A stretch of DNA of 48,789 bases from Wenzhouxiangella sp. (GTDB lineage: Bacteria; Pseudomonadota; Gammaproteobacteria; Xanthomonadales; Wenzhouxiangellaceae), in the NCBI GenBank assembly GCA_007694885.1, contig REEW01000029.1:1-48789 (forward strand). The letters run 5' to 3'. Position 1 is the stretch's first letter; each line of letters begins with the position of its first letter. Both the position numbers and the translations under genes were made by a program. The notes under the pieces were generated by a model that saw only the letters and a program-made list of their open reading frames with translations, was not told the DNA's origin and searched no databases. Shown one piece after another: positions 41,450-48,789 of this stretch.

Positions 41450-43198
41450 TCATCCGTGCGCTCCCGGGTGCAGCACCTCACGCAGCGGGGGTCGCTCGGA
41501 AGCGGTGACGAGGTGTGGGGACAGGGTCAGGGCACCGGTCTCGTCCCTCGCGGGCTGCCACAGTGTGAGCTCCGAGGCCAGCGCGGCGTGGGGGTCACCA
41601 CGCCGTGCCGTGAGGACCTGGAGCAGTTCCGCGGCCATGCGCCCGAGCGCGGGGAGCTCCTGGTGGTCGTGGGTCCGACGGCCGAGGTCGACCTGCCGGA
41701 TCGCCTCGGTGCCGAAGCGGTCGGCGATGTCGATGAGCATGGCGACCTCTACCCCGTAGCCCTGGACGAAGGGCAGCTGTTCGAGCAGGCTGCGCCGAGC
41801 GGCGATCTCCCCGGACAGCGGCTGGGCGAGTCCGGCGAGCTCCGGGAACCACAGCGCGAGCGCCGGACGCGCGAGGAGTTCGGTGACCCGCCCGCCGCCG
41901 GAGTCCCGCAGCTGGCCGCGGTCGGCCAAGGGGCGGTCGTAGACCGCCTTGGTGAGCAGGACGTCGGGGTCGTGCAACAACGGACCGAGTAGCCCGATGA
42001 CGAACCGCGGCCCGATGTCGACGATGTCCGCATCGAGGTAGACGAGCAGGTCGCCTTCTGCGGCGGCCAGGCCCTTCCACATCGCCTCACCCTTGCCGCT
42101 GACGGTGCCGAGGTGGGGGAGCACCTCGCGCTGTCGGACGACCCGGGCGCCGGCGCGACCGGCCACCTCGCCGGTCCCGTCCTCCGAGTCGGCGTCGACG
42201 ACCAGGAGCTCATCGACGAGCCCGACCCGGTCGACGAGGCTCTCGCGCAGCGTAGTGACGATGTCACCGACCGTCGCGGCCTCGTTGCGGGCGGGGAGGA
42301 CGACGCTGACGCGCTGCCCCGTGGCGTGCAGGCGCTCGCGCAGCTCCTCGGCCTCGAAGGCGGTGTGGTGCACGATCGGGCGGCCCCGGGGCAGGGGCGG
42401 CGGCACCAGCGTGCCGCGTCGGGCTGCCAGCGTCTCACGCCGGGCTGCCACGGGACCGGCGAGGAACCTCGCCAGCAGGCCCCGCCCCTCGGCGACCACC
42501 GCCGGAGCCTGGGGCCGGTAGGAGGCCAGCAGCTCGGTGCCCCGGACACCCGCCCGGTCGAGCAGCGGATGCAGCCCCGCGTCCGCGGTCCACCGTGCGA
42601 GCGTCGCCGCATCCACCTCGGGGTGGAACTGGACGGCGACCGCGCTGCCGAAGCGCCAGGCCGGGATGCCGTCCCCGCCCTCGAGGAGCGGCTGCGCGTC
42701 CGGGGGCAGCGAGCTGACCTCGTCCTCGTGGACGAACAGTGCCGGGGTCCCGTCGCGCCAGCCCGACACGACGGGGTCGTCGCGGCCCCTCTGGGTCCGT
42801 CGTAAGGGGATCGCCCCCACCTGCGGCACGCCGCGCGGGACCACCTCGCCGCCGAGCGCCGTGGCGAGCAGCTGGGCGCCGAGGCAGATACCCAGGACGG
42901 GCACCTCGTGCGCGACCGCCTCCTGCAACCACCGGAGCTCGGCGGGCATCCACGGATGGTGCTCGGGGTCGACCGCCGACATCACGCCGCCGAGCACGAG
43001 GACACCGCCGACGTCGTCGAGGTCCTCCGGCGGCCGCTCACCCTCGGGCATCCGGTAGAGGTGCCAGGGGCCGGCCTCGCCCCCGGTCAGTGCCGGACCG
43101 TAAGCCGACAGCCCCGACACCTCGCTGTGGCGCAGGACCACCAGCTCGCCGGCAGCGTCGCGATCCGCCCGCCTCGGCCCGGTCGTCGCCGTCGCCAT
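41450..43198 (-). CDS. Class I glutamine amidotransferase fused to glucosyl-3-phosphoglycerate synthase
   Basis: The 582-residue protein has two enzymes in one chain. Residues about 18-240 are a GuaA-like glutaminase with the full triad: C105 (LGICLGAQLL), H192 and E194 (VQFHPEV). Residues about 275-560 match glucosyl-3-phosphoglycerate synthase (GpgS, GT81). They include VVLPARNEAATV, VVDADSEDGTGE, the metal-binding D389-A-D391 (VYLDADIVDIGP), LTKAVYDRPL and PLSGEIAARRSLLEQLPF. GpgS transfers glucose from a nucleotide sugar to 3-phosphoglycerate, leading to glucosylglycerate, an osmolyte and a precursor of methylglucose lipopolysaccharides. A fused glutaminase is not part of that pathway as I know it. 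The ATG at 43198 is used; a TTG lies two codons upstream. It nearly abuts the exchanger gene. Confidence 0.87.
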   Translation of the reverse strand: MATATTGPRRADRDAAGELVVLRHSEVSGLSAYGPALTGGEAGPWHLYRMPEGERPPEDLDDVGGVLVLGGVMSAVDPEHHPWMPAELRWLQEAVAHEVPVLGICLGAQLLATALGGEVVPRGVPQVGAIPLRRTQRGRDDPVVSGWRDGTPALFVHEDEVSSLPPDAQPLLEGGDGIPAWRFGSAVAVQFHPEVDAATLARWTADAGLHPLLDRAGVRGTELLASYRPQAPAVVAEGRGLLARFLAGPVAARRETLAARRGTLVPPPLPRGRPIVHHTAFEAEELRERLHATGQRVSVVLPARNEAATVGDIVTTLRESLVDRVGLVDELLVVDADSEDGTGEVAGRAGARVVRQREVLPHLGTVSGKGEAMWKGLAAAEGDLLVYLDADIVDIGPRFVIGLLGPLLHDPDVLLTKAVYDRPLADRGQLRDSGGGRVTELLARPALALWFPELAGLAQPLSGEIAARRSLLEQLPFVQGYGVEVAMLIDIADRFGTEAIRQVDLGRRTHDHQELPALGRMAAELLQVLTARRGDPHAALASELTLWQPARDETGALTLSPHLVTASERPPLREVLHPGAHG

Positions 43199-43200
43199 CG

Positions 43201-44166
43201 TCAACCCGCCAGCAGGGGCAGGGTGGCGACGTAGATCGCCAGGAGCAGCAGGGCCTCGATGCGGTGGACCGTCCGCCGGCTGACCATGAACAGCGTCGCC
43301 AGCGTGGCCACCCCGACCATGAGCACCGTCCCGACACCGGAGACCGTACCGCTGATCGGCTGGCCCGCCCCGGCGACCGCGGCCGCCGCCGCGACCGCGC
43401 CGCTGTTGAACACGTTGCTGCCCAGGAGGTTGCCGATCAGCAGGTCCGTCTCGTCCCGACGGGCCGCCTGCACCGCCGTCGCCAGCTCGGGCAGCGATGT
43501 GCCGATCGCGACGACCGTGAGCCCGATGAACGCCTCGCTCAGCCCCAGCTCGCGCGCCACCGTGGTGGCGGAGACCACCAGCAGCTGCGCCGCCCCGAGG
43601 GTCCCGAGCAGCCCGAGCAGGGTGCGGGTCGACTCCCGCGGTAGCGACAGCCTGGCACCCGTGCCGAGGAACTCCTGCACGGAGTCCACCGCCACCGGAG
43701 CGCCCGGCGCGCCGGGCCGGCGGGCCGAGAAGAGGGTGATGGACAGCGCCGCCACGAGCCCGGTGAACAGCAGGGCACCGTCCAGCAGCGTCAACGTGCC
43801 GGTCTGCAGCAGCAGCCCGAACAGCAGGACCAGTCCGAGCGAGAGCGGTGCCTCCCGGCGCAGGACGGGTGAGCTCACGGTGACCGGTGAGATCAGGGCC
43901 GCGACCCCGAGGACCAACGACAGGTTGGCCACGTTGGAGCCCACGATGTTGCCCACCGCGAGGTCGAGGGAGCCCTGGAGTCCGGCGAGCACCGACACCA
44001 CCAGCTCCGGGGCGCTGGTGCCGAAGCCGATCACCACCGCGCCGATCACCACCGTCGACACCCGCAACCGTGCCGCGATCCGGGTCGCGCCGACGACGAA
44101 CTGGTCCGCAGCCAAGGTGAGCAGCGCGAGACCGAGCACGACGCCGAGGATGGGGAGCAGCATCAT
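43201..44166 (-). CDS. CaCA-family Na+/Ca2+-type exchanger
   Basis: The 321-residue membrane protein has about ten helices in two inverted halves. Each half bears an alpha-repeat: GFGTSAPELVVS with GNIVGSNVANL, and AIGTSLPELATA with GNLLGSNVFNS. The acidic residues in these repeats bind cations. It resembles YrbG-type exchangers; whether it moves Ca2+ or K+ against Na+ or H+ cannot be told. Start is ATG 44166 or GTG 44172. Its stop adjoins the GATase-GpgS start, so the two are likely co-transcribed, a possible osmotic-stress pairing. Confidence 0.9.
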   Translation of the reverse strand: MMLLPILGVVLGLALLTLAADQFVVGATRIAARLRVSTVVIGAVVIGFGTSAPELVVSVLAGLQGSLDLAVGNIVGSNVANLSLVLGVAALISPVTVSSPVLRREAPLSLGLVLLFGLLLQTGTLTLLDGALLFTGLVAALSITLFSARRPGAPGAPVAVDSVQEFLGTGARLSLPRESTRTLLGLLGTLGAAQLLVVSATTVARELGLSEAFIGLTVVAIGTSLPELATAVQAARRDETDLLIGNLLGSNVFNSGAVAAAAAVAGAGQPISGTVSGVGTVLMVGVATLATLFMVSRRTVHRIEALLLLAIYVATLPLLAG

Positions 44167-44250
44167 CGGCACGCTACCCGTCCGAGCCGCAGCGGTACCG
44201 TCGCCTCCGCCGGCGGGCGTAGGGTCCGGCCGGAGCGCCAGGAGGCGGGC

Positions 44251-44766
44251 ATGGGCAGCGCAGGGCGCAAGGGGTCGTTGGCGGGGGTCGTCGCGGGGTT
44301 GGTCCTGCTGGCCGGCTGCGCCGACGAACGAGCCGACGAGGCCCTTGACGACGTACAGGAGGAGGCAGCGGTGTCGCAGGATGTGGGAGAGCGGCCGGTG
44401 ACCGACGGGTTGGTGCCGGCGGACGGCACCGAGCCGCCATCCGAGCTACAGGTGGAGGACCTGGTGGTCGGCGACGGGGAGTTGGCGTCGCCAGGTGACC
44501 TGCTGTCGGTCCAGTACGTCGGCGTCCGGTGGTCGGACGGGGGTGAGTTCGATGCGTCATGGGAGCGGGGTCAGCCGCTGGAGTTCCAGCTCGGTGCCGG
44601 CCAGGTCATCTCCGGGTGGGAGCAGGGCGTGGAGGGCATGCGGGTCGGCGGCCGTCGCGTGATCACCATCCCACCGCAGCTGGCCTACGGCGATCGCGGA
44701 GCCGGTGGCGTGATCGGTCCCGGAGAGACCCTGGTGTTCGTGGTCGACCTCCAGGAGGTCAGCTGA
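44251..44766 (+). CDS. FKBP-type peptidyl-prolyl isomerase lipoprotein
   Basis: The 171-residue precursor has a lipoprotein signal (LLAGC, lipidated C23), so it should be anchored outside the membrane. An acidic spacer and a single FKBP domain follow (about residues 75-171), with QYVGVRWSDGGEFDASW, GAGQVISGWEQGVEGM and IPPQLAYGDRGAGGVIGP. It catalyses cis-trans isomerisation of prolyl bonds in exported proteins. The AGGAGG ribosome site before ATG 44251 is strong. Its stop overlaps the next start (TGATG). Confidence 0.93.
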   Translation: MGSAGRKGSLAGVVAGLVLLAGCADERADEALDDVQEEAAVSQDVGERPVTDGLVPADGTEPPSELQVEDLVVGDGELASPGDLLSVQYVGVRWSDGGEFDASWERGQPLEFQLGAGQVISGWEQGVEGMRVGGRRVITIPPQLAYGDRGAGGVIGPGETLVFVVDLQEVS

Positions 44767-45248
44767 TGGCCACCGCGCTGCCCACGGTGCTCGCCTCGCT
44801 GATCGGCACCTTCGCCGGTGCGGGTGCGGGTGAGTTCCCCACGGTCGACCCCTTCCGCTACCGCGAGGAGGTGTCCTTCGTCTCCAACGGCAGCCCCGTG
44901 CTGGCCTATCGGCAACGCACGTGGGATCCGGACTCGGGCCGGCCGATGCACGCCGAGGACGGCTTCCTACGCCTCGCCGGTGACACCAGGGTCGAGCTCC
45001 TGCTGGCCCACAGCTTCGGGCTCACCGAGGTCCAGGAGGGGGACCTCGAGGTGGAGGGTGCGCCGGGCGGCGTGCTGCGGCTGCGCCTGGCCAGCACCGC
45101 CATCGGGGTCGCGGGCAGCGCCAAGCCGGTGGACGCCGTTCGGCGCGAGCTCACGCTGGACGGGGATGCGCTGCTCTCGGAGCTGTGGATGTCCTACGAC
45201 GGGGTGCAGAGCCAGCACCTGGTCTCCGAGCTGCACCGCGTCGGCTGA
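44766..45248 (+). CDS. Nitrobindin-like heme beta-barrel protein
   Basis: The 160-residue protein matches the nitrobindin (DUF1794/FABP-like) family. [16 protein letters not shown] corresponds to the GTWxGxGxGxYPT signature, with Phe in place of Trp at residue 16. [22 protein letters not shown] and [14 protein letters not shown] follow the family pattern. The C-terminal H151 ([10 protein letters not shown]) is in the position of the heme-ligand His. Such proteins bind heme and react with nitric oxide or peroxynitrite. An in-frame extension to 44559 lies inside the FKBP gene and is rejected. Confidence 0.87.
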   Translation: MATALPTVLASLIGTFAGAGAGEFPTVDPFRYREEVSFVSNGSPVLAYRQRTWDPDSGRPMHAEDGFLRLAGDTRVELLLAHSFGLTEVQEGDLEVEGAPGGVLRLRLASTAIGVAGSAKPVDAVRRELTLDGDALLSELWMSYDGVQSQHLVSELHRVG

Positions 45249-45298
45249 CACCGCTCCACCGCTCCATCGCACGAGCTCTCGCGAGCAGTAGTGGTTGC

Positions 45299-45313
45299 TA
45301 CCCCTGGGGGGTA
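45299..45313. promoter_or_regulatory. CsoR-like copper operator before copA
   Basis: TACCCC-TGG-GGGGTA is a perfect inverted repeat of the GC-core type bound by CsoR and RicR copper-sensing repressors in actinobacteria. It lies 55 bases before the copA start codon in the 119-base gap after the nitrobindin gene. No csoR gene is in the window. The site would release copA transcription when Cu(I) binds the repressor. Confidence 0.75.
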
Positions 45314-45367
45314 TCGGTACGTTCCATCCACGACCTCACTCGGACCGCCCCGAGCGACGAGAGCCCC

Positions 45368-48118
45368 GTGCCCACCGAGACCCAGCCCACGACCGCTGCC
45401 GACCGCGCCGCGCGCGCGGTGTCCGACGGCACCAACGGCGCCAGCCGGCTCGTGCTGCCCGTCGAGGGCATGACCTGTGCTGCGTGCTCCAACCGCGTGT
45501 CCCGGGCGCTCGGCAAGCTCGACGGGGTGGAGCAGGCCAACGTCAACTTCGCGACGCACCGGGCCGCGGTCACCTACGACGCCAGCAAGGTCGACCCCGC
45601 CCAGTTCAAGGCTGCCATCGAGAAGGTCGGCTACGAGGTCCCCGAGGTCCCGGACGACGACGCGGCCTACGAGCGCCGGCGTCTGCGGCTGCGTCGCGAC
45701 CTGCTGATCGCGACCCTGTTCACCGCGCCGGCGGTCCTGATCTCGATGGTGCCGGCGTTGATGTTCACCGGCTGGCAGTGGGCCGCATGGGCGCTGACCA
45801 CCCCCGTGGTGCTCTACAGCGGCCGGGAGTTCCACCGCAACGCCGCGACCAACCTGCGCCACGGCCAGGTCACCATGGACACCCTGGTCTCCCTCGGGAC
45901 CTCGGTGGCCTACGGCTGGTCGGTGGTCGCCCTGGTGTTCCTCGGGGCGGGGACCTTCCACGAGGGCATGCGGCTGAACGTGGCCGGTCTGCCGGAGGTC
46001 TACTTCGAGACCGCCGCGGCCATCATCACCGCCATCATCCTCGGCCGGGTGTTCGAACACCGCGCCAAGGGACGCTCCTCCCAGGCGATCAAGCGCCTGC
46101 TCGAGCTGGGCGCGAAGTCCGCCACGCTGGAGGACGGCACCGAGCTGCCGGTCGAGGACCTCCAGGCGGGCATGCGGGTCATGGTCCGGCCCGGCGAGCG
46201 CATCCCGAGCGACGGTGTGGTCGTCTCCGGCAGCTCCGCGGTCGACACCTCCATGCTCACCGGCGAACCCGTGCCCGTCGAGGTCGGTGAGGGCGACGAG
46301 GTCGTCGGCGGCACCGTGAACGAGTCGGGCCGGCTGGTCGTCGAGCTGACCGCGGTCGGGCGCGAGACCCTGCTGTCACAGATCGTGGACCTGGTCGCCC
46401 AGGCCCAGGGGGGCAAGGCGCCGATCGAGGCCCTGGTCGACCGGGTCTCGGCGGTGTTCGTGCCGATCGTGCTCGTGATCGCGGCGAGCACCTTCGGGTT
46501 CTGGATCTGGTCCGGGCTCGCGGTGTCGGATGCCATCACCCGGGCGGTGGCCGTGCTGGTGATCGCCTGCCCGTGCGCGCTGGGGCTGGCCACCCCGACC
46601 GCCATCATGGTCGGCACCGGTCGGGGGGCCTCCCTCGGGGTGCTGATCAAGGGCGCCGAGGTGCTGGAGTCCACCCGCACCGTGGAGACCGTGCTGCTCG
46701 ACAAGACCGGGACGGTCACCGAGGGTCGCATGACCCTCACCGACGTCGAGGTGGCCGACACCATCCCCGGGGCGCAGCAGCCGGCGCTCCTGGCCGCGGT
46801 CGCAGCGGTGGAGGACGCCTCGGAGCACCCCATCGCCCGGGCCATCGCGAGCGGGCTGCGGGAGCGGCTCGACGGCGCGGCCCTGCCGGAGGTCACGGAC
46901 TTCCGTTCCCTGCCCGGCCTCGGCGTGACGGGCACGGTGGAGGACGTCGAGGTGCTGGTCGGCCGGGCGAGCCTGCTCGCCGACCAGGGCTGGGAGGTCC
47001 CCGACCACCTCGAGGACCGCCGGAACGAGATCGAGCGCACCGGTCGCACCGCCGTGCTGGCCGGCCGCGGTGGCGTCGCCGAGCTGGTGCTCGCGGTCGC
47101 GGACCGCATCAAGCCGCACTCCAAGGAGGCTGTCGCCGCCCTCCAGGACCTCGGGCTGACCACCGTCCTGCTCACCGGTGACAACCGCACGACCGCCGAG
47201 GCCGTCGCTGCCGAGGTCGGCATCGACCAGGTGATCGCCGAGGTGCTGCCGCAGGACAAGGAGCAGGTCGTCCGGGACCTCCAGGCCAAGGGACAGCTCG
47301 TCGCCATGGTGGGTGACGGTGTCAACGACGCCCCCGCGCTGGCCCGCGCCGACCTCGGCATCGCCATGGGAACCGGTACCGACGTCGCCATCGAGGCCGG
47401 CGAGGTGACGCTGGTCTCCGGTGACCTGCGGGCCGCGGCCGATGCGGTGGCGCTGTCGCGCCGGACACTGCGGACGATCCGTAGCAACCTGGTGTGGGCC
47501 TTCGGCTACAACACCGCCGCGATCCCGCTGGCTGCGGCGGGGTTCCTGAACCCCATGGTCGCTGCCTTCGCGATGGGGTTCTCCTCGGTGTTCGTCGTGA
47601 CCAACTCGCTCAGGCTCCGGCAGTTCCGCGGGCTGCGGTCGCCGGCTCCCACCCCCCGTGAGCGCACCGAGGCGTGGGGCCTGCGGCTGGCGTTCACGGT
47701 GCTCATCGGGCTGGTCGTGCTGGCCGGGGTGGAGTTCCAGCGCAGCCTGCTGCCCGGACGCAGCGTGCCGATCGACCTCAGCGCCGGATTGGCGGTCGAG
47801 GAGATCGTCGCCGAGCCGGGCGAGAAGCTCACCTTCGAGCTGACCTCCGACCGGGCCGCGGAGTTCCTGCTGGTCCCGGCCGATCAGGCGTCGATGGTGA
47901 CGCCGAGCCTGCCCCACACCGCCGATGACGCCATGGACCACGGCGAGGCGGCGATGGCCCACGGCCACGACGGTCGCCGTGTGGGAACGGTGGTCCCGCC
48001 CGACACGATCGTCCGCTTCACGTGGACCCTGCCCGACGATCCCGCAGAGCTCACCGACCTCGTGGCCGTCGAGACGACCACCGGCACCACCGCGAGCTTC
48101 GCAGCGGCCAGCTCCTAG
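45368..48118 (+). CDS. copA: Copper-exporting P1B-type ATPase with C-terminal exported-looking tail
   Basis: The 916-residue protein has an N-terminal metal-binding domain (GMTCAAC, C37/C40). The P1B transporter core carries the actuator loop MLTGEPVP, ion-site CPC (C401/C403), phosphorylated D445 in DKTGT, SEHPIA and [10 protein letters not shown]. These features mark a Cu(I) exporter. The core ends near residue 760, where CopA proteins normally stop. Here a further helix (about 770-790) and about 125 residues follow, with a beta-rich look and a Met/His cluster ([17 protein letters not shown]). If the helix crosses the membrane, the tail is outside and could receive copper. GTG 45368 is chosen as start because it lies downstream of the operator; the frame is open back to 45185. 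Confidence 0.93.
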   Translation: MPTETQPTTAADRAARAVSDGTNGASRLVLPVEGMTCAACSNRVSRALGKLDGVEQANVNFATHRAAVTYDASKVDPAQFKAAIEKVGYEVPEVPDDDAAYERRRLRLRRDLLIATLFTAPAVLISMVPALMFTGWQWAAWALTTPVVLYSGREFHRNAATNLRHGQVTMDTLVSLGTSVAYGWSVVALVFLGAGTFHEGMRLNVAGLPEVYFETAAAIITAIILGRVFEHRAKGRSSQAIKRLLELGAKSATLEDGTELPVEDLQAGMRVMVRPGERIPSDGVVVSGSSAVDTSMLTGEPVPVEVGEGDEVVGGTVNESGRLVVELTAVGRETLLSQIVDLVAQAQGGKAPIEALVDRVSAVFVPIVLVIAASTFGFWIWSGLAVSDAITRAVAVLVIACPCALGLATPTAIMVGTGRGASLGVLIKGAEVLESTRTVETVLLDKTGTVTEGRMTLTDVEVADTIPGAQQPALLAAVAAVEDASEHPIARAIASGLRERLDGAALPEVTDFRSLPGLGVTGTVEDVEVLVGRASLLADQGWEVPDHLEDRRNEIERTGRTAVLAGRGGVAELVLAVADRIKPHSKEAVAALQDLGLTTVLLTGDNRTTAEAVAAEVGIDQVIAEVLPQDKEQVVRDLQAKGQLVAMVGDGVNDAPALARADLGIAMGTGTDVAIEAGEVTLVSGDLRAAADAVALSRRTLRTIRSNLVWAFGYNTAAIPLAAAGFLNPMVAAFAMGFSSVFVVTNSLRLRQFRGLRSPAPTPRERTEAWGLRLAFTVLIGLVVLAGVEFQRSLLPGRSVPIDLSAGLAVEEIVAEPGEKLTFELTSDRAAEFLLVPADQASMVTPSLPHTADDAMDHGEAAMAHGHDGRRVGTVVPPDTIVRFTWTLPDDPAELTDLVAVETTTGTTASFAAASS

Positions 48119-48269
48119 GCTCGGGTCGACGAGCGTCGCGGCGTCGGCATGGACGGCGCGCGACCGTGCGTTGTGAACACGAAGGCAAGGGCCAACGGTG
48201 CCGCTCCCGCGCGCCACGTCCGCCACCGAGCGGTCGTCCATGGCCCAGCGACGGACCTAGGAGCAGCAG

Positions 48270-48789
48270 GTGAGCGAGCGGTTGATCGTGATCGGCGGCG
48301 ACGCGGCCGGGATGTCGGCAGCATCCCAGGCCCGGCGACTGAAGGGACCGGACGAGCTCGAGATCCTCGCCTTCGAGCGAGGACGCTTCACCTCCTACGC
48401 GGCCTGCGGCATCCCCTACTGGATCGGTGGGCTGATCGGCGAGCGGGACGAGCTCGTCGCCCGTGCCCCCGAGGTCTTCCGGGACAAGCAGTCCATCGAC
48501 GTGCGCACCGGCCACGAGGTGGTCGGCATCGACACCGGGGCGCGCACCGTGACCGTCCGCGACCTGGCTGCGGGGGAGGAGGCTGAGCACGCCTACGACC
48601 AACTGCTGGTCGCGACCGGGGCGACGCCGCTCAGGCCGCCGGTCCCCGGTATCGACGCTGACGGGGTGTTCGGTGTCCAGACGCTCGAGCACGGCCAGAA
48701 GGTCCTGGATGCCCTCGCCGATCGGGACCCTCAACGGGCGGTGGTCATCGGTGCGGGCTACATCGGCATCGAGATGGCCGAGGCCATGC
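48270..48789 (+). CDS. CoA-disulfide-reductase-like FAD/NAD(P) oxidoreductase (3' end missing)
   Basis: The first 173 codons are in the window. VIGGDAAGMSAASQARR is the FAD-binding start. SYAACGIPYWIGG carries the single redox-active Cys typical of CoA-disulfide reductases and NADH oxidases. LLVATGATPLRPP and VVIGAGYIGIEMAEAM show the second nucleotide-binding site. GTG 48270 is supported by AGGAG six bases upstream. It follows copA by 151 bases, a gap in which no clear element was seen. The C-terminal dimerisation domain, and any rhodanese fusion, would lie beyond the window. Confidence 0.9.
   Translation, partial: MSERLIVIGGDAAGMSAASQARRLKGPDELEILAFERGRFTSYAACGIPYWIGGLIGERDELVARAPEVFRDKQSIDVRTGHEVVGIDTGARTVTVRDLAAGEEAEHAYDQLLVATGATPLRPPVPGIDADGVFGVQTLEHGQKVLDALADRDPQRAVVIGAGYIGIEMAEAM

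Noticed and set aside
46376-48241. Long open frame antisense to copA
   Set aside because: Composition is an artefact of GC-rich codons read backwards, and copA is certain on the plus strand. Similar shadows at 14436-15806, 21452-23140 and 25261-26949 were dropped for the same reason.
40508-48789. A horizontally acquired island in the gammaproteobacterial chromosome
   Set aside because: There is no integrase, transposase, tRNA or direct repeat at the boundary, and the genes look like ordinary actinobacterial housekeeping with native ribosome sites. The join lies in the middle of a gene on both sides.

Overview
The window reads as two unrelated genomes joined in one contig. Bases 1 to about 40,500 look like a gammaproteobacterium of roughly 62-65% GC. 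The exact order gshB-tonB-yqgE-ruvX-pyrB next to pilG-pilI-pilJ-chpA is a gammaproteobacterial arrangement, and the gene content would suit a Wenzhouxiangella- or Xanthomonadales/Chromatiales-like halophile (this placement is inference). From about 40,508 to the end the DNA becomes visibly more GC-rich (one 60-base line before the join is 62% GC, later lines are 73-77%). Genes there are actinobacterial in style: a LytR_C domain, glucosyl-3-phosphoglycerate synthase, a nitrobindin, a CsoR-type operator before copA, and GTG starts with strong Shine-Dalgarno sequences. The switch falls on a perfect 6-bp tandem repeat (gagcca) inside chpA, so an assembly chimera is the simplest explanation. The two sides should be read separately.

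Left part, in order. (a) 2-6595: a signalling cluster of an SLC5-STAC histidine kinase, a receiver-only response regulator, a degenerate kinase fused to a DnaQ-type exonuclease, and a cNMP/CBS/DUF294 nucleotidyltransferase-like protein. This is the kind of set found beside acetate-uptake genes. (b) 6603-13355: a DegQ-type periplasmic protease, an HNH nuclease, a stand-alone 5'-3' exonuclease, a periplasmic propeller protein, a Nudix hydrolase, a MAPEG protein, an isoaspartyl peptidase and a small zinc-ribbon-like protein. (c) 13418-17088 (minus strand): the activated-methyl cycle, metK-ahcY-metF. (d) 17261-19506: cardiolipin synthase and a NERD-domain protein. (e) 19589-27054: a tightly overlapping Mrp-type cation/proton antiporter operon with three NuoL/M/N-like subunits. 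(f) 27094-29615: a small membrane protein, a Rieske protein and an SLC13/RCK transporter. (g) 29719-34211 (minus): gshB-tonB-yqgE-ruvX-pyrB-trmB. (h) 34401-40507: the type IV pilus chemotaxis-like genes pilG-pilI-pilJ-chpA, with chpA cut off at the repeat before its kinase domain.

Right part: the C-terminal end of a LytR_C protein (to 40798), a response regulator, an unusual fusion of a class I glutamine amidotransferase with glucosyl-3-phosphoglycerate synthase, a CaCA cation exchanger, an FKBP lipoprotein overlapping a nitrobindin-like protein, a copper P-type ATPase behind a CsoR-like palindrome and carrying an extra exported-looking tail, and the start of a CoA-disulfide-reductase-like flavoprotein cut by the window edge.

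No rRNA, tRNA, insertion sequence, integrase or CRISPR array was recognised. No gene-free stretch exceeds about 190 bases. The most useful observations are the chimeric join, the amidotransferase-GpgS fusion, the degenerate kinase-exonuclease signalling cluster, the copA tail, and the loss of a channel lysine in the third Mrp D-like subunit.
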